Below, piece after piece: positions 1 through 5,740 of a stretch of 6,629 nucleotides of DNA (within the stretch, counting starts at the first letter, position 1; every line of letters begins with the position of its first letter). Source of the DNA: Rhodobacterales bacterium. GTDB taxonomy: Bacteria > Pseudomonadota > Alphaproteobacteria > Rhodobacterales > Rhodobacteraceae. The translations under genes were made by a program, and so were the position numbers. Below the pieces are notes generated by a model that saw nothing but the letters and a program-made list of their open reading frames with translations, was not told the origin of the DNA and searched no databases. The stretch spans positions 1-6,629 of the forward strand of contig JANXPK010000364.1 of the NCBI GenBank assembly GCA_025357355.1, given 5' to 3'.

Positions 1-696
1 GTAATACTCACGGTCGTTGGCCACCCGAAGCGAGGGCATGCCCGTCCGGTTCCAGTCGGAAAACAGCATCGACAGCGCGCAAAAGCTGGGTTTCAGCGGC
101 ATGGGCGCCGCAAACCCGCACCCTTTGGGCCGGTACAGCGCGTTTTCGGTACATGTCCCCCACGGAAAGGCGTCCTGCGTGCGGTCGATATAGGTGCCGA
201 TGGCCAGCGTCGGCCAGTCATCGCCCTTCTCCCAGGTGGCAGCAAAGGCCGTGGACCACAGGTCGCGGCCGTCAAAACCCCAGTCCTCGTTGGCGCGGTG
301 GAAATGGCAATTGCCCTCGCCCTTCATCACCACATCCTCGCCCGACCGCAGGATGACCAGGTCGAGAATGCCGTCGCCGTCCACGTCCAGCGGATAGGCG
401 CCGGTCACCCGATCCAGTTCCGCCCCCGAGGTGATGGCGGTGAATTTCAACGCCCCGCCGGTGGGGCTGTCATTGCGGTAAAGCGTGGCCTTTGCGGTGC
501 CGCCCGCCAAAAACAGCTCTGGCTTGCCGTCACCCGAACAGTCAAAAGCTGCCACGCCGCCGCCCGCCATGAACTCCCATTGCCCGGCATAGACACTCGT
601 GATGCCCGCCGTCGCGGTCTCGTCGATGAAATGCGGGATGATCAGATCGTCGGCCATGGCCGGGGTAGCAAATGCGATGAGCAGCAGGACGCGCAC
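1..696 (-). CDS. Secreted FG-GAP/VCBS repeat protein, CRTAC1-like (C-terminus cut by window edge)
   Basis: The frame is open from a GTG at 696-694 to position 1 (232 codons, no stop), so the gene continues beyond the window. The GTG gives a convincing Sec signal peptide: Arg2, the hydrophobic run VLLLIAFA, and an AMA cleavage site at residues 13-15. The next in-frame ATG (657) would destroy it. The mature start HFIDETATAGI (residues 22-32) resembles the first blade of CRTAC1-type propellers. FG-GAP/VCBS repeats follow: FDCSGDGKPELFLAGG (51-66), LDVDGDGILDLVILRSGE (103-120, a DxDGDG calcium-loop pattern), a weaker one near 158-167, and SDWNRTGMPSLRVAND (213-228). Such proteins are exported seven-bladed propellers, often adhesive or of unknown function. 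The start lies one base after the haloperoxidase stop, so translation is probably coupled. Class is confident; biochemical role is unknown. The reading frame was translated by hand from the reverse complement. Confidence 0.88.
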   Translation of the reverse strand, partial: MRVLLLIAFATPAMADDLIIPHFIDETATAGITSVYAGQWEFMAGGGVAAFDCSGDGKPELFLAGGTAKATLYRNDSPTGGALKFTAITSGAELDRVTGAYPLDVDGDGILDLVILRSGEDVVMKGEGNCHFHRANEDWGFDGRDLWSTAFAATWEKGDDWPTLAIGTYIDRTQDAFPWGTCTENALYRPKGCGFAAPMPLKPSFCALSMLFSDWNRTGMPSLRVANDREYY

Positions 697-697
697 C

Positions 698-2008
698 TCA
701 GACCCGCGTCTGCAGCGCGATGGCGTGGGCGGCAATGCAACGCCCTTGCGCCTGACCGTTCTCGATCGCCGGGCGGAAATGGATGCCGCCATATAACCGC
801 GAGATCGCGGCCTCGTTCGCCGCCGCCCAGAACCCCTTGAAGGCGCGCTGCGGCACCCCGTCGGGCGTCGGGCTTTGATCGGTAAAGCTGTAGTCCTCGC
901 CGAACAGCGCCGTCAGCACCGAAGCCGCCGCCGCCGACTGGGTGGAATGGCCCGAGGGATATTCCGGGAACGGCGGCGTGTTCAAGAGCGGCTCCCATTT
1001 GGCGTCGATCACCTTCTTGATATAGGTGATCGGCCGAACGGTGTCGTACTGGAATTTCGCCGCCCAGCAGCCAATGAAAGCATCGGCCATCGCCACGCCC
1101 ATCCGGGCCAGCGCCTCGACATGCGCGGTCAGGCTCAGGGCTTTTTCCGCCACCACCTGATCCATGATCGCAATCCAGTGGCCGGGCGGGGTGTAGGACA
1201 GCATGGCATCATCCGACCAGAACCGCGCGATGGTCTTTTGCGCGTCGGTCAGGCTTTGGGTAACCGTATAGACCTCCATCGCCTCGGCGTAGAACTGCGA
1301 GCCCTTGTCCTCGGAATAGGGCGTCGGCGGCGGCAAAGCGCAGCTTGCCCCGTCGGGCATGGCAAAGCTGCGGTTCTTGCCCCAGTCCGGCAACAACGGC
1401 GCCTGCTGCAACACGATTTTCGAGGTCGGAACCCAATGCCCCGGCTCCGGATCGAGCTTCCAGACCTTTGGGAACCCCATGTTCTCGATCACCGCCCCGC
1501 CGTCGCCCCGGCTCCAGTCCAGCACAGCCGCCGCCAGCGTCGCGCCATAGGACCGGCTGGCCGCCACCACATCCGCCGCGACGCCACTGGCCGACTGGTC
1601 CGCCAACCGCCCGGTCAGCGTTTGCAGGGCATGCTGGCCCGTGGGTCCGGTGTTGCTGAAAAAGTCATGGATCAGCGCATCCATCACCGCATTCAGGATC
1701 ACGCCGCTGTCATAGGTCTGCCCCGGCGCACGGTCGGGCAAGGCCGTCAGCCCGTTCAACTGCCCGACCAGAGAACGCAAGCCCTTGTCGCCGCTTGCCA
1801 GCGCCTCGAACGCCGCGACCCCCAGATAGGCCAGCGTCCGGCTGGCGACCGGCGGCGTATAGGTCGGGGTGTGCCGCACCAGTTCCAGCGCCAGATGCAC
1901 CCAGGTGACCAGCACCTTTTCGGCCACATCGTCGCGCGTGTCGGCCAGCGCTGGCCGTCCGACCAATGCCAGCGCCGCGCCAAACCCGAGGAACTCCCGC
2001 CGGAACAT
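698..2008 (-). CDS. Tat-exported vanadium-dependent haloperoxidase / PAP2-superfamily enzyme
   Basis: This 436-residue protein has the vanadium haloperoxidase/acid phosphatase fold signature. The N-terminus MFRREFLGFGAALAL ends in ALA|D near residue 22 and looks like a twin-arginine signal (RRxFL), implying periplasmic export. The FWSDD...TPPGHW block (264-278) is typical of bacterial members. Using Curvularia chloroperoxidase as reference, the vanadate pocket is present at the correct spacing: Trp315, Lys318, Arg325-Pro326, Phe347, Ser352-Gly353-His354 (in YPSGH), and Arg404 with His410 (SRLYGGIHF). Family members either oxidise halides with hydrogen peroxide using vanadate, or hydrolyse phosphate esters with the same pocket; sequence alone does not decide. 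The chosen ATG overlaps the ATPase stop by one base (TGATG). A GTG at 2011 in the same frame would add one residue. No strong Shine-Dalgarno is visible, which fits translational coupling. Linkage to a sugar importer is unusual. Confidence 0.92.
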   Translation of the reverse strand: MFRREFLGFGAALALVGRPALADTRDDVAEKVLVTWVHLALELVRHTPTYTPPVASRTLAYLGVAAFEALASGDKGLRSLVGQLNGLTALPDRAPGQTYDSGVILNAVMDALIHDFFSNTGPTGQHALQTLTGRLADQSASGVAADVVAASRSYGATLAAAVLDWSRGDGGAVIENMGFPKVWKLDPEPGHWVPTSKIVLQQAPLLPDWGKNRSFAMPDGASCALPPPTPYSEDKGSQFYAEAMEVYTVTQSLTDAQKTIARFWSDDAMLSYTPPGHWIAIMDQVVAEKALSLTAHVEALARMGVAMADAFIGCWAAKFQYDTVRPITYIKKVIDAKWEPLLNTPPFPEYPSGHSTQSAAAASVLTALFGEDYSFTDQSPTPDGVPQRAFKGFWAAANEAAISRLYGGIHFRPAIENGQAQGRCIAAHAIALQTRV

Positions 2009-2772
2009 CACGCCGCTTTGGCGGGCTTCTTGCCCAGGATGATCATGCCCAGGATGTCGTCATCGCTCACTTCACCCACATTCACCGTGCCCACCAACTG
2101 CCCGTTCTTCATGACCGAGGCGCGGTCGCACAGCTTCATCACCGAATGGATGTCGTGGTCGATCAGAAAGATGCCCAGACCCTGCCGCTTCAACTCGTGG
2201 ATCAGTTCGGCCACCATCTGGGTCTCTTGCGGCCCAAGGGCTGCGGTCGGCTCATCCATGATCAGGATCTTGGCGTTGAACAGGATCGCCCGGGCGATGG
2301 CCACCGATTGGCGCTGCCCGCCCGACAGCGATTTCGCCGGCTCCTTGAACCGCTTGAAATTCGGATTGAGCCTGCCCATCACCCGCCGCGCCTCGGCCTC
2401 CATCGCGGCGTCGTCCAGAAGACCCCATGAGGTTTTCAGTTCGCGGCCAAGATACAGGTTGGCCGCGGCATCGACGTTGTCGGCCAGCGCCAGCGCCTGA
2501 TAGATCGTCTCGATCCCCAGGTTCTTGGCGTCGCGCGGGTTGTTGATGTGGACCTCTTTGCCGTTGATGAAGATCTGGCCCGCATCGCGGCGATAGGCGC
2601 CTGAAAGCACCTTGATCAGGGTCGACTTGCCCGCGCCGTTGTGGCCCAGCAGGCCCACAACCTCGCCGGGGTAAAGATCGACCGTCACGTCATCGACGGC
2701 CTTGATGCCGCCGAACGACACCGAGATGTTGCGCAGCTCGACCAGCGGTGCATCTTTGGCAGGCGCGTCCAT
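2008..2772 (-). CDS. Sugar ABC transporter ATP-binding protein, CUT2 family, single domain
   Basis: This cytoplasmic ATPase energises sugar import. In its 254 residues I see Walker A GHNGAGKST (43-51), the Q-loop YQ (91-92), the signature LSGGQ (149-153), Walker B ILIMDEP (169-175) and the switch histidine His206 in IDHD. All catalytic elements are intact. Most CUT2 ATPases (XylG, RbsA, AraG of enterobacteria) are about 500 residues with two nucleotide-binding domains; this one has a single domain, as in several alphaproteobacterial XylG/FrcA-like systems, so it should act as a homodimer. The ATG at 2772 is preceded by GAGGAG with about seven bases of spacing. It starts 24 bases after the permease stop and its own stop overlaps the haloperoxidase start. 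The match is closest in style to ATPases of xylose-type importers, but the transported sugar cannot be read from the ATPase. Confidence 0.95.
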   Translation of the reverse strand: MDAPAKDAPLVELRNISVSFGGIKAVDDVTVDLYPGEVVGLLGHNGAGKSTLIKVLSGAYRRDAGQIFINGKEVHINNPRDAKNLGIETIYQALALADNVDAAANLYLGRELKTSWGLLDDAAMEAEARRVMGRLNPNFKRFKEPAKSLSGGQRQSVAIARAILFNAKILIMDEPTAALGPQETQMVAELIHELKRQGLGIFLIDHDIHSVMKLCDRASVMKNGQLVGTVNVGEVSDDDILGMIILGKKPAKAA

Positions 2773-2784
2773 GCTTTTCTCCTC

Positions 2785-2808
2785 ACTTGACCCGACTTAC
2801 TTGACCCG
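2785..2808 (-). repeat. 14-base-period tandem duplication at the permease stop
   Basis: The 10-mer CGGGTCAAGT occurs twice, 14 bases apart, on the leftward strand. The first copy contains the last codons and the TAA stop of the permease. The second lies in the short gap before the ATPase and ends in TGA directly ahead of the GAGGAG ribosome site. It looks like a small slippage duplication of the gene end with no obvious coding effect. Confidence 0.7.
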
Positions 2809-4203
2809 GCGGCGGTAAAGCTGGTCGACGAAGACCGCAATCACCAGTACCGTGCCCACGACGATGTTCTGGAACGCGGCAGGCAGGTTCAGAAGCTGCA
2901 TGCCGGACTGGATCGACTGCATGGTCAGCGCCCCCAGTATCGCGCCGTAAACCGTGCCGACGCCGCCCGCCAGCGAGGTGCCGCCGATGACCGCCGCCGC
3001 GATGACGTACAGCTCGTTCGACTGGCCCAGCGCGTTGGTGGCGGCATCCAGCCGGGCCGAGGCGATGATCGACGACAGTCCGACCAGAAAGCCCATCAGC
3101 GCAAAGACCTTGACCGTCACCCATTTGGTGTTGATCCCCGCCAGTTCCGCCGCTTCGGGGTTGCCGCCGATGGCAAAGATATAGCGGCCAAACTTGGTCC
3201 GGCTCGACAAAAAGGTCATCGCGGCGCCGACGACAAGGGCGATCAGAACCGGCACCGCGTAGCCGGTGTAATAGATCAGCCCATCGGTGCACCGCACCAC
3301 ATCGCCAGCAGACATGCAGATCGCATTGCCGTCCGTGTTCTCGACCCCATCCGGGATCGTCACGTTATTGGCCTCGGCATATTGCTTGATCAGGTTGAAC
3401 GGCCAAGGGTAAGAATTGACGACCCAGGTGGTTCCCAGGACAGCGACGGCGCCAATTGCCCCCAGCGTCACCTCGGCCCACATCGGGCGCAGCGGGAATT
3501 TGAACTTCCGCCGCTTTTGTCGGCCGTTGTACAGGGCGTAGATGATCAGGGCGCAGGCCGCTGCGCCCAACATCCAGCTCCAGAACGGGCCAATCCAGGA
3601 TTCAGGGATGCCCCCGCCGAAAACGTCGAAGGTCTTGTCCATCGGCGCAATCGTGACGCCGCTGGCCAGCAAAAAGGCGATGCCGCTATAGGCGATCAAT
3701 CCGCCCAGCGTGACGATGAACGCGGGGATCTGCAGATAGGCCGTCAGAACGCCGTTGAATATGCCGACCAATGTCCCCGCCACCAGACAAGTGACCACAC
3801 CCGCGACCCAGATCACCGGGTGGCCGACGCCCAGCGAGGGGCCGAGGATGAAGACCTGCACCACCGCCCCGGTCACCGCCAGCATGCTCAGCATCGAGCC
3901 GACCGACAGGTCGATCTGGCGCATCACGATCACCAGCACCATGCCCGTCGTCATCACGGCGATCGGTGTCGTCTGAACCAGCAGCGTCCACAGGTTGCGC
4001 GGGGTCAGGAAGAAACCGCCCAGCAGCCCCGTGCCTTCCCCCTCCCTGCCGATACCGCTGTAGATGTCAAAGCCGCACCAGATCACCAGTAGCGCGCCGA
4101 CCATGCCAAGAATTCGGATGTCGAGTTCCGTGGCATTCAGAAAAGTCCGAAACAACCCTTCCCTCCGGGCCGGCTCCGGTTTCGTCTCACCTTCAGTTGC
4201 CAT
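2797..4203 (-). CDS. Sugar ABC transporter permease, XylH-like (BPD_transp_2 / CUT2)
   Basis: This is the inner-membrane channel subunit, 468 residues, with many hydrophobic helices (for example 31-50, 79-95, 104-120, 130-149, 161-181, 206-224, 246-262, 315-333, 366-382, 397-426 and 446-461). The ATPase-contact region FAIGGNPEAAELAGIN (343-358) and the block VIAAAVIGGTSLAGGVGTVYG (400-420) are hallmarks of XylH-type permeases. It is longer than E. coli XylH (about 393 residues). The extra length lies partly in a loop at about 263-312 that contains two cysteines, Cys296 and Cys305, and is probably extracytoplasmic. The start at 4203 is preceded by GGGGGA about four bases upstream. The gene is separated by 141 bases, including a strong hairpin, from the upstream binding-protein gene, and by 24 bases from the ATPase gene. 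It should work with both; a homodimer is expected. Confidence 0.94.
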   Translation of the reverse strand: MATEGETKPEPARREGLFRTFLNATELDIRILGMVGALLVIWCGFDIYSGIGREGEGTGLLGGFFLTPRNLWTLLVQTTPIAVMTTGMVLVIVMRQIDLSVGSMLSMLAVTGAVVQVFILGPSLGVGHPVIWVAGVVTCLVAGTLVGIFNGVLTAYLQIPAFIVTLGGLIAYSGIAFLLASGVTIAPMDKTFDVFGGGIPESWIGPFWSWMLGAAACALIIYALYNGRQKRRKFKFPLRPMWAEVTLGAIGAVAVLGTTWVVNSYPWPFNLIKQYAEANNVTIPDGVENTDGNAICMSAGDVVRCTDGLIYYTGYAVPVLIALVVGAAMTFLSSRTKFGRYIFAIGGNPEAAELAGINTKWVTVKVFALMGFLVGLSSIIASARLDAATNALGQSNELYVIAAAVIGGTSLAGGVGTVYGAILGALTMQSIQSGMQLLNLPAAFQNIVVGTVLVIAVFVDQLYRRRVK

Positions 4204-4233
4204 TATTTCCCCCGGACTGCTGGTGCGGCATTT

Positions 4234-4249
4234 CTTCCGTCGCCGGAAG
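4234..4249 (-). other. Short stem with GCGA (GNRA-type) tetraloop upstream of the permease gene
   Basis: Leftward, CTTCCG and CGGAAG form a perfect 6-bp stem capped by GCGA, a loop of the stable GNRA class. It sits 30 bases before the permease ATG. It might protect a processed 5' end after cleavage or termination at the larger upstream hairpin. The structure is visible; the function is speculative. Confidence 0.3.
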
Positions 4250-4281
4250 CGCCGACCTTCTTTTGGCCCTGCTGCTGGAAA

Positions 4282-4312
4282 ACTGCGCCGCTTTGGGTAA
4301 AAGCGGCGCAGT
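4282..4312 (-). terminator. 13-bp-arm hairpin between binding-protein and permease genes (attenuator or mRNA stabiliser)
   Basis: Read leftward, ACTGCGCCGCTTT and its exact complement AAAGCGGCGCAGT enclose a 5-base loop (TACCC). The 3' arm runs into a short U tract (GUUUUCC). It lies 32 bases after the binding-protein stop and 78 bases before the permease ATG. In many importer operons a hairpin at this place causes partial termination or protects the upstream mRNA, so that binding protein exceeds membrane subunits. The perfect stem is seen directly; the expression effect is inferred. The U tract is short, so read-through is likely. Confidence 0.75.
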
Positions 4313-4344
4313 AACGTCAGATGCGTGCCGTCAGCCAGCCCGCT

Positions 4345-5391
4345 TTACTTGCAGGCGGCCACAGTGCCGGCCTTCACACCAGCGCAGGCTTCGGCCTTGG
4401 TGATCCAGCCGGCCTTGATCACATCATCAAGGTTGGCTTTGGTGATCGGGTCCGGCGTCAGCAGGATCGCGTTCATCTCGACCTTGTTCTTCCCGTTCGC
4501 GAACTTGGTCACACCCTTCACCTTGTCGATCTTGGTGCCGTCAGCCAGGGCCACGGCAGCTTCGGCAGCGACCTTGCCCAGCGCACGGCTGTCTTTCCAG
4601 ACCGAGACGAGTTGGGTGCCCAGCGCCACGCGGTTCAGCGCCGCTTTGTCGCCGTCCTGCCCGGTGACCGGAACCTGACCCGCCAGACCCTGCGCCGTCA
4701 GCGCCGCGACCACACCCGAAGCCATGCCGTCATTTTCCGAGATCACGGCGTCGATCTTGTTGTTGTTGGCGGTCAGGCACTGTTCCATTTCCTTCTGGGC
4801 CCCATCGGGCTTCCAGCCGTCCGTGAAGGTCTCGCAAGCGACCTTGATCTTGCCCGCGTCCATTTGCGGCTTCAGCACTTCGGTGATGCCCTGGAACAGG
4901 AAGGTGGCGTTCGGGTCACCCTTGTCGCCCTTGATGAAGGCAAAGTTACCCGCCTTCTTGCCGCTCGCCAGCATGGTCTTGCCCATCAGGCGCCCGACAC
5001 CGACGTTGTCGAAAGTGATGTAGAGGGCGTTCGGATCTTCGAACTGCACGTCATAGGCAATCGCCTTGATCCCGGCGTCGTTGATCGCCTTGATCGAGGG
5101 CAGGATCGCGTCGCTGTCGAAGGCCACGACCATGATGACGTCGACCTTTTGCGAGATCAGGCTATCGATGTCAGCCGCTTGCTTTTGAGCCGAGCCTTGG
5201 GCGTCGGTCGAGATGTATTTGTCGCCAGCCGCCTCGACGACGGCCTTGATCGCGGCTTCATCGGTTTTCCAGCGCTCTTCCTGGAAGGTCTTCCAGGACA
5301 CGGCGATGGTCTTGCCCTTCGCGAAGGCAGAGTCGGCTGCGGTAAACAGACTGGCAACCGCAACGGATGCCAGCAAGATGGTCTTGAACAT
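4345..5391 (-). CDS. Periplasmic sugar-binding protein, XylF-like (CUT2 ABC importer)
   Basis: This 348-residue protein captures the sugar in the periplasm and delivers it to the permease. Residues 1-24 form a clear Sec signal peptide (MFKTILLASVAVASLF...SAFA|KG). The mature protein has type I periplasmic-binding-fold landmarks shared with XylF: QEERW (37-41), FDNVGVG (127-133), DGWKPDGAQ (191-199), LTANNNKIDAV (206-216), the ND at 220-221, GQDGD (244-248) and SVWKD (263-267). E. coli XylF and ChvE have YDR after the lobe-crossing strand; here it is YDV (113-115), so the ligand may not be xylose. Cysteines at 186, 205, 336 and 347 could form disulfides. I chose the ATG at 5391 because GGGAGGAAATCT lies directly before it and because it yields the signal peptide; a longer in-frame version from 5496 would bury that signal. 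It is the first gene of the leftward operon. Confidence 0.95.
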   Translation of the reverse strand: MFKTILLASVAVASLFTAADSAFAKGKTIAVSWKTFQEERWKTDEAAIKAVVEAAGDKYISTDAQGSAQKQAADIDSLISQKVDVIMVVAFDSDAILPSIKAINDAGIKAIAYDVQFEDPNALYITFDNVGVGRLMGKTMLASGKKAGNFAFIKGDKGDPNATFLFQGITEVLKPQMDAGKIKVACETFTDGWKPDGAQKEMEQCLTANNNKIDAVISENDGMASGVVAALTAQGLAGQVPVTGQDGDKAALNRVALGTQLVSVWKDSRALGKVAAEAAVALADGTKIDKVKGVTKFANGKNKVEMNAILLTPDPITKANLDDVIKAGWITKAEACAGVKAGTVAACK

Positions 5392-5397
5392 AGATTT

Positions 5398-5403
5398 CCT
5401 CCC
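5398..5403 (-). promoter_or_regulatory. Strong Shine-Dalgarno that fixes the binding-protein start
   Basis: GGGAGG followed by AAATCT and the ATG at 5391 is a near-ideal ribosome site with six bases of spacing. It decides the start in favour of 5391 and against longer in-frame versions, and agrees with the high expression expected of a periplasmic binding protein. Confidence 0.85.
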
Positions 5404-5411
5404 TCGGAATC

Positions 5412-5429
5412 GCCGGTTCATTGACCGGC
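5412..5429 (-). promoter_or_regulatory. Small stem-loop in the leader of the binding-protein mRNA
   Basis: GCCGGT and ACCGGC form a 6-bp GC stem with a 6-base loop about 10 bases before the GGGAGG ribosome site at 5403-5398. At DNA level it could equally be a second operator dyad next to the palindrome at 5430-5444. Its small size makes function uncertain. Confidence 0.3.
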
Positions 5430-5444
5430 TGGCGATGATCGCCA
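5430..5444. promoter_or_regulatory. Perfect 7-bp-arm palindrome, candidate operator
   Basis: TGGCGAT and ATCGCCA flank a single central base, giving a 15-bp near-perfect palindrome. It sits just downstream of the predicted transcription start of the importer operon, a position where a bound repressor would block initiation. The natural candidate binder is the divergently encoded RpiR-family protein, but this is inferred from position only. Confidence 0.45.
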
Positions 5445-5452
5445 TGACGCGA

Positions 5453-5481
5453 TTGATGGCGCAAATCACGCCGCTTGTCAA
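5453..5481 (-). promoter_or_regulatory. Candidate sigma-70 promoter for the sugar-importer operon
   Basis: On the leftward strand there is a perfect -35 TTGACA (5481-5476). After a 17-base spacer comes CATCAA (5458-5453), a weak -10 with three consensus positions. A transcription start near 5446 would give a leader of roughly 55 bases before the ATG at 5391. An A/T-rich tract lies immediately upstream of the -35 and could help as an UP-like element. The -35 is strong evidence; the -10 is not. Confidence 0.5.
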
Positions 5482-5482
5482 A

Positions 5483-5509
5483 AACTGCTTTTTCACAAAA
5501 AAAACAGTT
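5483..5509. promoter_or_regulatory. 27-bp A/T-rich imperfect inverted repeat upstream of the -35
   Basis: On the leftward strand, AACTGTTTTTT and AAAAAGCAGTT flank a 5-base centre. The 11-bp arms differ at one pair. The repeat abuts the TTGACA of the candidate promoter and stands out from the GC-rich surroundings. It could be a regulator site, an UP-like element, or both. A rightward transcript through it would also form a hairpin, but no transcript is expected to end there. Confidence 0.4.
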
Positions 5510-5740
5510 GCGGACAGCAGCTTATTCCCCGGCAGCGGCGCGCGGGCGGGTCAATTCCAGCCGCCAGCCGACCGCGAACGCGCGGCAAGCGTCATCGGCA
5601 ATCCAAAAGCGTGACATTGGCCTTTCGGCAGATCGATCAGGGTCAACCGGCGGCCTCGTCCGATTCGCCAACCTGCAACGCCCATTGCGGAACACGGCGA
5701 TCGTTGTCACAGTATTGCCAGATGAGGGGTCCGCGCCACC

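Larger units (their letters stand above)
5392..5740. promoter_or_regulatory. Divergent control region between the sugar-importer operon and the RpiR regulator
   Basis: This 349-base stretch has no convincing gene. The half next to the binding-protein gene holds a leftward promoter candidate, three dyads and a strong Shine-Dalgarno (described separately). The middle (about 5520-5690) is GC-rich and I see no clear signal in it; a leftward open frame there continues as an antisense shadow into the regulator gene. Near the regulator, TTGCGG (5685-5690) and CAGTAT (5710-5715) could be a poor rightward promoter with a 19-base spacer. The hexamer GGCGAT or its complement recurs at about 5408-5413, 5431-5436, 5438-5443 and 5696-5701, and might be an operator half-site shared by both promoters. 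Confidence 0.6.

Noticed and set aside
298..840. Rightward open frame of 180 codons opposite the CRTAC1-like and haloperoxidase genes
   Set aside because: It overlaps two exported proteins with clear motifs on the other strand and shows only Arg/His-rich low-information sequence.
875..2500. Long rightward open frame (541 codons) opposite the haloperoxidase and ATPase genes
   Set aside because: It is Arg/His/Gln-rich with no recognisable motif and lies antisense to two genes with intact catalytic motifs. This is typical of GC-rich shadow frames.
3382..4092. Rightward open frame of 236 codons opposite the permease
   Set aside because: His/Gln/Arg/Asp-rich composition with no hydrophobic core; it is the complement of permease membrane helices.
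4321..5424. Rightward open frame of 367 codons opposite the binding-protein gene
   Set aside because: It is antisense to a clear XylF-like protein with signal peptide and Shine-Dalgarno; its translation has no family features.
5392..5496. N-terminal extension of the binding protein to an upstream start at 5496
   Set aside because: It would put 35 residues before a clean signal peptide, and the strong GGGAGG site is placed for the ATG at 5391. The extension also overlaps the candidate promoter.
5392..5740. Possible riboswitch or small RNA in the divergent region
   Set aside because: Only short isolated dyads are visible; no multi-stem arrangement or known aptamer core could be recognised.
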